Made by a program: the position numbers and the translations under genes | Notes under the pieces: model-generated | Seen by the model: the letters and a program-made list of their open reading frames with translations, nothing else | The model's database searches: none | What the model was told of the DNA's origin: nothing | Part shown: one piece after another, positions 17,559-26,031 of the stretch | Position numbering within the stretch: the stretch's first letter is position 1 | Layout: each line of letters opens with the position of its first letter | Virus record (IMG/VR): IMGVR_UViG_3300005253_000562 | Location: 1-47,987 of that record | Reading direction: 5' to 3' (one strand) | Source: a virus | Length of the DNA: 47,987 nt

Positions 17559-18105
17559 CCTCAAAGAAATCTGGAAAGACATAAAAGGATACGAAGGCTT
17601 ATATCAGGTATCCGATTTAGGAGAAATTAAATCTTTAGATAGAGTTATTTATTCTAAATTTAGAAGCATTCAAACTTTCAAAGGGCGAATTTTAAGAAAA
17701 CTTATCCATAATAATGGATATGTTAGTATTATGCTATCTAAAAAAGGTATAACTAAAAGATTTATTATTCATAGAATTGTAGCAAAATCCTTCATTCTTA
17801 ATTTGCAAAATAAAAAAGAAGTCAATCATAAAAATTTAATAAAAGGAGATAATAGAGCTGAAAATTTAGAATGGGTTACGCCTAAAGAAAACATGAAACA
17901 TGCTGATAAAAATATTGATTTATATCAAAAAGGGAGTTTGAATAAAAGAAGCAAATCCTGTATTCAAATATCATTAGATGGACTTTTGGTTGGAATGTAT
18001 GGATCAAGAAATGAGGCTTTTAGAAAAACGGGTGTTAATGCAGCTCATATATCTGATGTAATAAGTGGAAATAGAAAAATGGCAGGTGGCTATAAATGGC
18101 AGTAA
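17551..18105 (+). CDS. NUMOD4-HNH homing-type endonuclease
   Basis: A free-standing endonuclease of 184 aa. EIWKDIKGYEGLYQVSDLG at about 5-23 is a NUMOD4 DNA-binding motif. IHRIVAKSF followed by EVNHKNLIKGDNRAENLEWV is the HNH core at about 72-113. SCIQISLDGLLVGMYGSRNE to HISDVISGNRKMAGGYKW is a NUMOD1-like C-terminal module. Its ATG overlaps the stop of the baseplate J gene. It is likely mobile and has no structural role. Confidence 0.93.
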   Translation: MDNLKEIWKDIKGYEGLYQVSDLGEIKSLDRVIYSKFRSIQTFKGRILRKLIHNNGYVSIMLSKKGITKRFIIHRIVAKSFILNLQNKKEVNHKNLIKGDNRAENLEWVTPKENMKHADKNIDLYQKGSLNKRSKSCIQISLDGLLVGMYGSRNEAFRKTGVNAAHISDVISGNRKMAGGYKWQ

Positions 18106-18111
18106 AATAAA

Positions 18112-19689
18112 ATGACAACCTTAACCAAAATAAAGAAATTAGGAAAAACCCTTTATCCAACCGGCAGGGCTTTTAAGATACCATTTGGAGGCGTTTTGGA
18201 TAAATTAAATTCAGCACTTTCAGAAAGTGAACAAAGAGCTTTTGATGATGCTGTTAGTATTTTAGATAGTGCGTTGCCTGATAATGACAACTTTACAACC
18301 GGTGATGCTACGGATTGGGAAAGGCGTTTGGGATTAATAACTAATCCTGCCGTTCCTTTATCGGATAGAAAATTAGCTATTATAAGAAAAATAAGACACC
18401 CGGGAAACATTCCGGCACGTCAAAATTTCTTATATTTGCAGGGGCAACTTCAGGATGCGGGATTTAATGTTTTTGTTTTTGAAAACCGGTTCCCAACTTA
18501 TGCTGATGGTATCCCATGGACTGCACGTTCAGCAGCAGAAGCTAATTCGTGGATAGATGTAACATTTGGAAATGGTTTATTTGTAGCTATATCGGATAAC
18601 GGCGGGAACCAGGTAATGACAAGCCCCAATGGCATTACATGGACTGCACAAGCAGCAGCAGAAGCTAATACTTGGCGGGATGTAACATTTGGAAATGGTT
18701 TATTTGTAGCAGTATCAAGTGATGGCGGGAACCGGGTAATGACAAGTCCTGATGGCATCACGTGGACTGCACGAGTAGCAGCAGAAGCTAATATTTGGCT
18801 ATCCGTAACTTTCGGAAACGGTTTATTTGTAGCGGTATCTCAAGACGGCACATTCCGGGTAATGACAAGTCCTGATGGCATTACATGGACTGCAAGATCA
18901 GCAGCAGAAGCTAATATTTGGCTATCCGTAACTTTCGGAAATGGACTATTTGTTGCTGTATCATTTGATGGCATAAATCAGGTAATGACAAGCCCTGATG
19001 GCATCACGTGGACTGCACAATTAGCAGCAGAAGCTAATATTTGGCGATCCATAACTTTCGGAAATGGATTATTTGTAGCGGTATCTCAAGACGGCACCAA
19101 CCGGGTAATGACTTCTCCGGATGGTATCATATGGACCGCAAGATTAGCAGCAGAAGCTAATTCGTGGATAGATGTAACATTTGGAAATGGTTTATTTGTA
19201 GCTATATCATTTGACGGCACGAACCGGGTAATGACAAGCCCTGATGGCATTACGTGGACTGTAGAATCAGCATCAGAAGCTAATCAATGGCTATCTGTAA
19301 CCTTTGGAAACGATTTATTTGTGGCTGTATCACAAAATGGCACGAACCGGGTAATGACAAGCCCTAATGTCTTTAAAACAAAGACAGCATTTGACGTAGC
19401 CTCATTGGCTGGTACTGATGTAGCTGTTCATGGAGGCATTGAACATGGAGAAATGGAACATATGCAAATAGGTGAGCAGGGAATAACTCTGATAGCTAAT
19501 TTTATTGATGAAGATAAAGATATTGGCTTTGATACCGGAGCAACTTTACGAAGCACCTTTTTTGTGGGGGCTAACCCTGTTGGTGCTTTTGCAAATGTTT
19601 TAAAAGCACGTGAAGATGAATTTAGGCAACTTATTTTAAAAATCAAACCTGTTTCATCGATAGGATTTTTATTTATTAACTTTAATTAA
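18112..19689 (+). CDS. gp48-like baseplate protein with an inserted seven-repeat propeller array
   Basis: A 525-residue protein. Residues 1-127 match the gp48/DUF2313 baseplate-to-fiber connector (LYPTGRAFKIPFGG, DWERRLGLI, IIRKIRHPGNIPARQNF), and the C-terminal about 105 residues resume that fold. Between them are seven tandem 41-aa repeats, each W-T-A-R-x-A-A-E-A-N-x-W then VTFGNGLFVAVS, then VMTSPDGIT. Seven units of this kind suggest a seven-bladed beta-propeller placed on the baseplate, perhaps for receptor or glycan binding. A related array sits in the next gene. Confidence 0.85.
   Translation: MTTLTKIKKLGKTLYPTGRAFKIPFGGVLDKLNSALSESEQRAFDDAVSILDSALPDNDNFTTGDATDWERRLGLITNPAVPLSDRKLAIIRKIRHPGNIPARQNFLYLQGQLQDAGFNVFVFENRFPTYADGIPWTARSAAEANSWIDVTFGNGLFVAISDNGGNQVMTSPNGITWTAQAAAEANTWRDVTFGNGLFVAVSSDGGNRVMTSPDGITWTARVAAEANIWLSVTFGNGLFVAVSQDGTFRVMTSPDGITWTARSAAEANIWLSVTFGNGLFVAVSFDGINQVMTSPDGITWTAQLAAEANIWRSITFGNGLFVAVSQDGTNRVMTSPDGIIWTARLAAEANSWIDVTFGNGLFVAISFDGTNRVMTSPDGITWTVESASEANQWLSVTFGNDLFVAVSQNGTNRVMTSPNVFKTKTAFDVASLAGTDVAVHGGIEHGEMEHMQIGEQGITLIANFIDEDKDIGFDTGATLRSTFFVGANPVGAFANVLKAREDEFRQLILKIKPVSSIGFLFINFN
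18517..19368 (+). repeat. Seven tandem 123-bp repeats encoding propeller-like blades
   Basis: Seven copies of a 123-bp unit (41 codons), the last slightly short. Phrases such as GTAATGACAAGCCCTGATGG recur almost unchanged, so the copies are recent or homogenised by recombination. The array lies inside the coding frame of the gp48-like gene. Confidence 0.93.
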
Positions 19690-19701
19690 AAAACAAAAAC
19701 A

Positions 19702-20808
19702 ATGGCACGAATTTTAAAGAATAAACCAAATGTACAAGCACCAAATAGTGAATTTCCTTTTGGGAGAATCAAGGATGTAGTACCAAGCGTATCACCTGGT
19801 ACGCCTGTTGATGAAGAAGTTTATGGAGATTCTCACCAATTTATGGAAAAAGGTGCTGAATTATTAATTAAAACATTTAATGATTTACCCGAAAGTGCAA
19901 AAAATGGATTTGAGTTTATGGATGTTTTGCTCGAGCTGATCATAAAAAGAATTAATACACAATTTATTGCAGAATCAGCAGCAGAGGCTACTATTTGGCA
20001 ATCCGTAACTTTCGGAAATGGACTATTTGTAGCAGTAGCTACCATTGGCACGAACCGGGTAATGACAAGCCCTGATGGCATCACCTGGACATCAAGATCA
20101 GCAGCAGAGGCTAATATATGGCAATCTGTAACTTTCGGAGATGGATTATTTGTTGCCGTATCTACTGACGGCACCAACAGGGTAATGACATCGCCAGACG
20201 GTGAGACCTGGACGGCACGAGCAGCTTCAACAGCATCCACATGGCAAGCTGTAACCTTCGGAAATGGATTATTTGTAGCTGTTTCAGGGGCTGGATTAGT
20301 AATGACAAGTCCTGATGGCATCACATGGACTGATAGAACAGAAGCAGAAGCGAATAATTGGCAATCCGTAACTTTCGGAAATAGTTTATTTGTAGCAGTA
20401 TCAGTTGATGGCACCAATCGGGTAATGACAAGTCCTGATGGCATCACCTGGACATCAAGATCAGCAGCAGAGGCGAATTTATGGCAAGCCGTAACTTTCG
20501 GAAATGATTTATTTGTAGCAGTATCAAGTGATGGCACCAATCAAGTAATGACAAGTCCTGATGGCATCACCTGGACGGCAAGATCAGAAGCAGAGGCGAA
20601 TTTATGGCAAGCCGTAACTTTCGGAAATGGACTATTTGTAGCAGTATCAGTTGATGGCACCAATCGAGTAATGACAAGTCCTGATGGCATCACCTGGACG
20701 GCAAAATTAGCAGCAGAAGCAAATATTTGGTCAGAAATAACTTATGGAAATGGATTATATATTGCGGTAGCAAATGATGGCACGAACCGGGTAATGCGAG
20801 CTATATAA
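19702..20808 (+). CDS. Tail fiber-like protein with seven-repeat propeller array
   Basis: A 368-residue protein. The first 87 residues look like a short fiber attachment domain (ARILKNKPNVQAPNSEFPFG). The rest is seven repeats of the same W-T-x-R ... VTFGNGLFVAVS ... VMTSPDGIT unit as the previous gene; repeat 3 lacks three residues. The chain ends straight after repeat 7, so strand exchange between the first (FIAESAAEA) and last units could close a seven-bladed ring. A receptor-binding role is likely but inferred. Confidence 0.8.
   Translation: MARILKNKPNVQAPNSEFPFGRIKDVVPSVSPGTPVDEEVYGDSHQFMEKGAELLIKTFNDLPESAKNGFEFMDVLLELIIKRINTQFIAESAAEATIWQSVTFGNGLFVAVATIGTNRVMTSPDGITWTSRSAAEANIWQSVTFGDGLFVAVSTDGTNRVMTSPDGETWTARAASTASTWQAVTFGNGLFVAVSGAGLVMTSPDGITWTDRTEAEANNWQSVTFGNSLFVAVSVDGTNRVMTSPDGITWTSRSAAEANLWQAVTFGNDLFVAVSSDGTNQVMTSPDGITWTARSEAEANLWQAVTFGNGLFVAVSVDGTNRVMTSPDGITWTAKLAAEANIWSEITYGNGLYIAVANDGTNRVMRAI
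19963..20805 (+). repeat. Seven tandem repeats, second propeller-like array
   Basis: Seven repeats of about 123 bp that encode the same blade consensus as 18517-19368, with GTAATGACAAGTCCTGATGG recurring. Unit 3 has a 9-bp deletion. The two arrays lie 594 bp apart in the same orientation and can recombine with each other. Confidence 0.92.
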
Positions 20809-21563
20809 TGGCAATCTTAAATGTAAATACCGATGAAGTAGTCAGATATTCTAATAAGCTTGAAAAGCTACATAGATCGGCTTTTCCTATTGCTATTCGT
20901 GGAACTTTAAATAATGCTGCTTTTGATGTAAAACAAAAGACAATGCCTGTCAGTGCTGAGAAGGAATTTGTAAATAGACAACCTAATTTTTTCAAGGCAA
21001 ATAGCAAGGTTAATATGGCTAAAGGGTTCAATGTTAGGACCATGCAAGCTGAGATTGGCTTTACAACGGACAAATTAAAAGGAAGCAATCAGGCGGTTGA
21101 AGACTTAGAACAACAGGAACATGGAGGAATAATTAAAGGAAGAACATTTATTCCAAACCGAACAGGGGTAAAAGCTGCAACTGCATTTAATAAAAATGTT
21201 AAGAGGACAAATAGGGTAACCAGCATTTTAGCTCAAAAACGAATTAAATTAAGAAAACAAAAGGGCAGTAATTGGGCACAAAGAGCTATAAAAGCATCTA
21301 TAAAGGCAGGAGTAGGCGGTTTGGTACAGGATTGGAAACCAGGAAGGGGAGGACTTGTATGGAGAGTTAAATCAATAAAAAGAATTGGACTTAATATTAG
21401 GTTTGAAAGGGTAGATTTGCTTTATATAAATAAGTCCGGGAATGTAAGAATAAAAACAGCTACAGGTTTTATGAAAAAAGCAACCTTAAAAACCGCTAAA
21501 AAGCTGGAAGGATTTTATATAAAACAAGCTAAAAAGCAGATAGAAAAGGCATTATTAAAATGA
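20808..21563 (+). CDS. Basic structural protein, unknown tail component
   Basis: A 251-residue, strongly basic protein (many K and R in NVKRTNRVTSILAQKRIKLR and the C-terminal KKATLKTAKKLEG region). It starts on a TAATG overlap with the fiber gene and ends on an ATGA overlap with the gpN-like gene, so it belongs to the tail operon. Size and composition recall minor tail or tail-completion proteins, but I see no decisive motif. Confidence 0.6.
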   Translation: MAILNVNTDEVVRYSNKLEKLHRSAFPIAIRGTLNNAAFDVKQKTMPVSAEKEFVNRQPNFFKANSKVNMAKGFNVRTMQAEIGFTTDKLKGSNQAVEDLEQQEHGGIIKGRTFIPNRTGVKAATAFNKNVKRTNRVTSILAQKRIKLRKQKGSNWAQRAIKASIKAGVGGLVQDWKPGRGGLVWRVKSIKRIGLNIRFERVDLLYINKSGNVRIKTATGFMKKATLKTAKKLEGFYIKQAKKQIEKALLK

Positions 21564-22780
21564 GTTGGCTAGATAATATAAAAACTGATTTAGTAATTGA
21601 AACCGGAGACGGTAAGAAATTTACGCCTAACTGGTTAAATGCTTCTAAGGCAAAAGAATATAATATTGCTGAATTTGATTTTCCAGAGATTGCCGGCTCT
21701 TTAATAGATAGAAGGAAACCAAAAGCCAGAAAATATAATCTTGAAATTTATTTTGAAGGAGATGATCATTTAGAGCAATCTAAAGAATTTGAAAAATCAG
21801 CAGATGATCCCAGGGCTTGGACCATATCCCATCCATTCTATGGCAGAATTATAGTACACCCGGTATCTTTAGCTTTTGATAATACCGCGTATAATACTAC
21901 TAAGATCACCGGTATAATAATAGAAACGATAACAGAAGATAATCCCAAGACAACGGTTGCTCCTGCTGAAAAAATAGAAGCCGATAAGGAGGTCCTGGAT
22001 ACTACTTTTGAAGATTCCTTTGCAAATGATGTAATTCCTGATACAGATGATATAAATACTTTGTTAGAAAATATAAAGATTTTTTTTAATACAGGTAAAA
22101 ATATTGCAGCCGAAGCATCTGAAGAATATTTTAATCTTTTCAATGCTGCTAATGCTGCTATATTAAACGCTACAGCGGAACCATTGGCAGCTATAAGGGC
22201 GGCACAAGCCGTTATTAATGCACCGGCGCTTTTTGTACAAAGCGTAAAAGATAGGATAACAGTATTTGTAGAGCAGATAACAAAATTAATTTCCGGGATA
22301 AATGAGATATTAACACCTTCCAATAAAAAGATACATGAAAATAATGTAGGGGTAGCACTATCCGCCATGGCATTGGCAGCATCTAATCCACAGGAGGGAG
22401 ATTACGACAGCAGATCAAAGGTGCTGGAAATAATAGATGAAATAACAATATCTTACAATACTTATTTGGCAGACCTGGATATCCTGCAGACCGATACCGG
22501 GGGCGAAGAGGATAGTTATATTCCTGATGCGAATAGCCTGATAGGATTGAATAACCTAATGAATTTCACATTGTCTAATCTATTTGACATAGCACTGGAG
22601 AGCAAGCAGGAAAGGTCTATTATTTTGGAAGATGATTCAAACATCATTATTTTAGCACACCGGTTTTATGGCTTAGAAGCTGATGATAGCACCATGGATA
22701 GCTTAATGGAAATCAATAATATCGGATTGAATGAAATTTTAAATATCAGAAAAGGAAGAAAAATAATTTATTTAGTATAG
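21560..22780 (+). CDS. Mu gpN-like baseplate/DNA circularization protein with LysM-like end
   Basis: A 406-residue protein. The N-terminus (IETGDGKKFTPNWLNASKAKEYN, then AGSLIDRRKPKARKYNLEIYFEGDDH) fits the DNA_circ_N/gpN family, which is a baseplate component in Mu-type phages. The long helical middle and the last 50 residues (IIILAHRFYGLEADDSTMDS to IRKGRKIIYLV) end like a LysM domain. The gene is complete and its TAG is followed at once by the TnpB element. Confidence 0.75.
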   Translation: MSWLDNIKTDLVIETGDGKKFTPNWLNASKAKEYNIAEFDFPEIAGSLIDRRKPKARKYNLEIYFEGDDHLEQSKEFEKSADDPRAWTISHPFYGRIIVHPVSLAFDNTAYNTTKITGIIIETITEDNPKTTVAPAEKIEADKEVLDTTFEDSFANDVIPDTDDINTLLENIKIFFNTGKNIAAEASEEYFNLFNAANAAILNATAEPLAAIRAAQAVINAPALFVQSVKDRITVFVEQITKLISGINEILTPSNKKIHENNVGVALSAMALAASNPQEGDYDSRSKVLEIIDEITISYNTYLADLDILQTDTGGEEDSYIPDANSLIGLNNLMNFTLSNLFDIALESKQERSIILEDDSNIIILAHRFYGLEADDSTMDSLMEINNIGLNEILNIRKGRKIIYLV

Positions 22781-22800
22781 TGAAATATTTAACATTTATA

Positions 22801-22832
22801 TTTGGTTTTGTTATAATTAATTTATATCTTTG
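22801..22832 (+). promoter_or_regulatory. Bacteroidota-type promoter for tnpB
   Basis: TTTG at 22801-22804, a 20-bp spacer and TATCTTTG at 22825-22832 match the TTTG / TAnnTTTG consensus exactly. The start codon follows only 4 nt after the -7 box, so the mRNA would be leaderless or nearly so. Confidence 0.8.
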
Positions 22833-22836
22833 CGAT

Positions 22837-24018
22837 ATGCTACGTGGATACCGATATAGAATTTATCCTACACAGGAGCAAACAGTGTTTATTAATAAGC
22901 ATTTAGGGTGTGTTCGTTGGTTATATAACTATGCACTTGACAAAAAGATTTCTGCATATCAAAAAGATAAGACGCAGATTAGCAGATTTGATTTACAAGC
23001 AGAATTGCCATCATTAAAAAAGCAAAAAGATACTGAATGGTTGGCAGAAGTAAATGCACAATCATTACAGGCGACTTTGAAAAATTTAGATATGGCATAC
23101 ACCCGATTTTTTAAATATAAAAAAGGATTTCCAAAGTTCAAATCAAAGCATAATAACCGACAATCCTTTCAGATACCAAGTAATAAGCGTGAAATAGATT
23201 GGAACAATCAAACATTAACCATACCTAAAATAAAAGATATTCCAATAGTGTTATCCCGAACTTTTAAGGGACAAATAAAAACAGTAACTATCAGCAAAAC
23301 GCCCACTAATAGATATTTTGCTGGCATATTAGTAGATACTAATATAAAACCCCAAAAGAAAGCAAAGATAAAAGGGGCGACTACGATAGGTATTGATTTG
23401 GGATTAAAACATTTTGCTACATTGAGCAATGGCGAAAAAATTGACAATCCAAGATATTTACGTAATGACTTACAACGATTAAAAGTACTTCAAAGGCGGT
23501 TGAGTAAAAAGGTAAAGGGCAGCAATAACCGTAACAAAGCCCGGCTAAAAGTAGCAATACAATATGAAAGGATAACGAATAAACGCACCGATTTTTTACA
23601 TAAACTCACATATAAATTAACGCATGAGAGCCAAGTGCAGACGATTTGCATTGAGGATTTAGCTGTAAGTAATATGCTTAAAAACCATAAACTTGCACAA
23701 TCAATTTCAGATGTAAGCTGGGGTAAATTCAAAGAATTACTAACTTACAAATGTGATTGGTATGGTAAAAACCTTATTACGATAGGCAGGTTTGAGCCGT
23801 CCAGCAAGTTGTGTTCCTGTGGCGAATTAAATAAAGATTTGACACTTGCAGACAGGACTTGGACTTGCAAGTATTGTGGAACAAAGCATGATAGGGATGT
23901 ACTTGCAGCTAATAATATTAAAAATATGGGTTTGCATCCAAAGAATACAGGGGCGGATAGCTCCAGTGTGCCTGTGGAGTCGCCTGCATTAGCAGGGGCT
24001 ATGAAGCAGGAATGTTAA
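22837..24018 (+). CDS. tnpB: TnpB RNA-guided nuclease (IS605 OrfB family)
   Basis: TnpB is an RNA-guided DNA nuclease that cuts targets matching its omega-RNA guide next to a TAM. The 393-aa protein starts at 22837 (MLRGYRYRIYPTQEQ); the upstream GTG at 22780 would add residues not seen in the family. RuvC residues are intact: D187 in IGIDLGLKHFATL, E273 in IEDLAVSNML and D354 in HDRDVLAANNI. The zinc ribbon has C326, C328, C344 and C347. The 3' end of the gene carries the stem-loops expected of an overlapping omega-RNA. No tnpA is nearby. Confidence 0.95.
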   Translation: MLRGYRYRIYPTQEQTVFINKHLGCVRWLYNYALDKKISAYQKDKTQISRFDLQAELPSLKKQKDTEWLAEVNAQSLQATLKNLDMAYTRFFKYKKGFPKFKSKHNNRQSFQIPSNKREIDWNNQTLTIPKIKDIPIVLSRTFKGQIKTVTISKTPTNRYFAGILVDTNIKPQKKAKIKGATTIGIDLGLKHFATLSNGEKIDNPRYLRNDLQRLKVLQRRLSKKVKGSNNRNKARLKVAIQYERITNKRTDFLHKLTYKLTHESQVQTICIEDLAVSNMLKNHKLAQSISDVSWGKFKELLTYKCDWYGKNLITIGRFEPSSKLCSCGELNKDLTLADRTWTCKYCGTKHDRDVLAANNIKNMGLHPKNTGADSSSVPVESPALAGAMKQEC

Positions 24019-24060
24019 AGCTACCAATAGCTATGACAATGTCAATTTATTTGATATGAT
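23950..24060 (+). ncRNA. Predicted omega-RNA (right-end RNA) overlapping the tnpB 3' end
   Basis: Three short stems stand out: CTCCA/TGGAG (23961-23965 with 23975-23979), CCTGC/GCAGG with an ATTA loop (23983-23996), and AGCTA/TAGCT with a CCAA loop (24019-24032). In this family the guide RNA scaffold overlaps the end of tnpB and the guide is the flanking DNA just beyond the element. Ends are approximate. Confidence 0.55.
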
Positions 24061-25108
24061 ATTAAAGATAAAAAAGAGAAAGTTTGATTTTTTCAATAGC
24101 TTTCAGCTTAACCTAAAGTATGATAGTGTTGCGAGTACATTCTCTTTTAATGCTTATTTTAATCCGGAGAACAAAGATCATAAGGATCTGCTGCATATAG
24201 GACATTTCCATCCTGTTACCGTAGAACATAATGATGAGTTATTAGTAAGTGGCGTTTTGCTTTCAGAAACGTTTAGGCATTCAAGCGTTAAAGAATTAAC
24301 CTCATTAGGCGGGTATTCATTACCCGGTGTTTTAGAAGATTCCCAGATACCAACTTCTATCTATCCTTTACAATCTGATGGGCTTAGTCTCAGAGAGATA
24401 GCACAAAAAATAATACGGCCATTTAATTTAGAGATGGTCATTGATCCTGTTGTTAGAAAAAAAATGAATGCAGTTTATGATACTTCTACTGCTAATGAGT
24501 TACAGCCTATTAAAGCATATCTATCAGAACTTGCATCACAGAAAAATATCATTTTATCACATACACCTGAAGGAAAATTATTATTTACGCAGGCTAATAC
24601 TAAAAAAACTCCAATTATAGATTTTAACATTCCTGAAGGCGGATCTATTCCGGGTACAAGCATGAGCCTTAGTTTTAATGGACAGCGTATGCACAGTCAA
24701 ATAACGGTTTTAAAGCAAGCAGGAATTAGTGGGGGCAATGCAGGAGAAATTACGGTTACTAATCCTTTTGTGCCTTTTACTTTCCGGCCTAAAGTACTTG
24801 TACAAAATTCAGGAGATGATAATGATACCCGGCAAGCTGCAAAAAATGCTTTAGCAAAAGAGCTCCAAAATATAAAACTAAAAATACCTACCGATCGATG
24901 GGAGGTTGATGGGAAAATAATCAAACCTAATAACATTGTATCTGTGATAAATCCTGATATTTTCTTATTTAAAAAAACGAACTGGTTTATAGAATCTATT
25001 AATTTTACCGGGAATGAAAAACGGACAACAGCAGTACTAAACTGTGTCCTACCAGAAGTCTATAATGGAAAAACACCAATAAATATTTTTGAAAATGAAC
25101 TTAGTTAA
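24056..25108 (+). CDS. Mu gpP (gp44)-like baseplate hub protein
   Basis: A 350-residue baseplate hub. The N-terminus MILKIKKRKFDFFNSFQLNLKYDSV and the LEDSQIPTSIYPLQSDGLSLREI block at about 92-115 resemble gp44-type hubs in other Bacteroidota phages. The protein appears intact, so the TnpB insertion upstream has not disrupted it, although it may have changed its leader. Confidence 0.82.
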   Translation: MILKIKKRKFDFFNSFQLNLKYDSVASTFSFNAYFNPENKDHKDLLHIGHFHPVTVEHNDELLVSGVLLSETFRHSSVKELTSLGGYSLPGVLEDSQIPTSIYPLQSDGLSLREIAQKIIRPFNLEMVIDPVVRKKMNAVYDTSTANELQPIKAYLSELASQKNIILSHTPEGKLLFTQANTKKTPIIDFNIPEGGSIPGTSMSLSFNGQRMHSQITVLKQAGISGGNAGEITVTNPFVPFTFRPKVLVQNSGDDNDTRQAAKNALAKELQNIKLKIPTDRWEVDGKIIKPNNIVSVINPDIFLFKKTNWFIESINFTGNEKRTTAVLNCVLPEVYNGKTPINIFENELS

Positions 25109-25622
25109 GATCATATCAACAGAAATAGATGATTTAACTCAACGTGTATCTAAGTTTTTACGTTTTGGGCTTAATGATGTGCAGACAGCCATACAAACTG
25201 CTCCATATGGTATGGATTCAAACCCAATTAAAGGTATGATCGCTGTTTACGGAGCAACATCTGAAAAAGGAAAGCCGGTAATAATAGGATATATCAATAA
25301 AAACCAATTGGCAGATATAGGAGAAGCCAGGATTTTTTCTACTGATGAAAACGGAGTTTTAAAAACATTTATCTGGTTAAAAAATGATGGAATTATCGAA
25401 ATTGGGGGCGATGTTGATAATATGGTAAGATTTTCAGAACTTAAAACTGCCTTTAATGAAATGCAAAGCGATGTTAACACCTTAAAAACTGCTATAAGCG
25501 GATGGACACCAATTCCTAATGATGGAGGAGCAGCCCTTAAAGTAGCTTTAGCTACATGGTTTGCGGCAACCTTAGTAGAAAATATTGATGATTCCAGAAT
25601 TGATCAAATAAAAACATTATGA
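25095..25622 (+). CDS. Baseplate spike/assembly protein, Mu gp45-like
   Basis: A 175-residue protein from the ATG at 25095, overlapping the hub gene by 14 nt. PYGMDSNPIKGMIAVYGATS and ENGVLKTFIWLKNDGIIEIGG (OB-fold and short beta-helix-like strands) fit the gp45/gpV spike family, the membrane-puncturing tip. It lacks an evident HxH iron-binding apex. Confidence 0.78.
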   Translation: MNLVKIISTEIDDLTQRVSKFLRFGLNDVQTAIQTAPYGMDSNPIKGMIAVYGATSEKGKPVIIGYINKNQLADIGEARIFSTDENGVLKTFIWLKNDGIIEIGGDVDNMVRFSELKTAFNEMQSDVNTLKTAISGWTPIPNDGGAALKVALATWFAATLVENIDDSRIDQIKTL

Positions 25623-25717
25623 AATTATTTTTAATAGCATCATTTAGACTAATAAAAGCATTATTTGTGGTACTTTATTTTTTTATAAAGGAAAAAATCT
25701 TTAATATTACAGGATGA
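25619..25717 (+). CDS. 32-residue membrane peptide
   Basis: A very short ORF from the ATG at 25619 to the TGA at 25715-25717. It overlaps the spike-gene stop at its start and the next ATG at its end (ATGA at 25714). The peptide (MKLFLIASFRLIKALFVVLY then FFIKEKIFNITG) is one hydrophobic helix with positive ends. The ATGA overlaps on both sides support real translation. Function unknown. Confidence 0.6.
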   Translation: MKLFLIASFRLIKALFVVLYFFIKEKIFNITG

Positions 25718-26031
25718 TAACTTATGATTCAAGTGATATATTCATTCAAAGTGCAACTACTTTAAAAGCTAAGATAGTTAGGATAGATGCTATCATGGTT
25801 GCCTTAGAAGATACAATGCTGAAAGCTGCCGGAACGGCCAACTTTGATGAATATTTACTTGATGATGGGCAGGTTAGGATTAAAACAATTTATAGAACTA
25901 CAGAAGATGTAATTAAATCTATTAAATCATTAGAAGCCGTAAGGCAAATGTATGTCAACAGGTTAAATGGACGACATATAAGATTAGTTGATGGAAAAAA
26001 CTTTATAGAAAGGAATCATGGTAGGATTTAA
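25714..26031 (+). CDS. Small head-joining protein, possibly gpW-like
   Basis: A 105-residue helical protein just before the portal gene, which it overlaps by 14 nt. ARQMYVNRLNGR-like content (VRQMYVNRLNGRHIRLVDGK) and the position match the gpW-type head-tail joining protein of lambda-like heads. The assignment is mainly positional. Confidence 0.55.
   Translation: MITYDSSDIFIQSATTLKAKIVRIDAIMVALEDTMLKAAGTANFDEYLLDDGQVRIKTIYRTTEDVIKSIKSLEAVRQMYVNRLNGRHIRLVDGKNFIERNHGRI

Larger units (their letters stand above)
22781..24055 (+). mobile_element. TnpB-only IS200/IS605-type element between gpN-like and gpP-like genes
   Basis: The interval holds a promoter, tnpB, and a right end with short hairpins, placed between two baseplate genes that are both complete. 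No TnpA transposase is present, so movement would need a helper in trans. The exact ends are not resolved: the left end must lie close after 22780, and the right end lies between the hairpin at 24019-24032 and the gpP-like start at 24056. Confidence 0.65.

Noticed and set aside
19833-20540. A 235-codon open frame on the minus strand over the second repeat array
   Set aside because: It is the reverse reading of the same repeats; a repeat without stops in one frame gives long shadow frames. No start signal or non-repeat content.
18517-20805. CRISPR-like array
   Set aside because: Repeats are 123 bp, contiguous and in coding frame, with no unique spacers.
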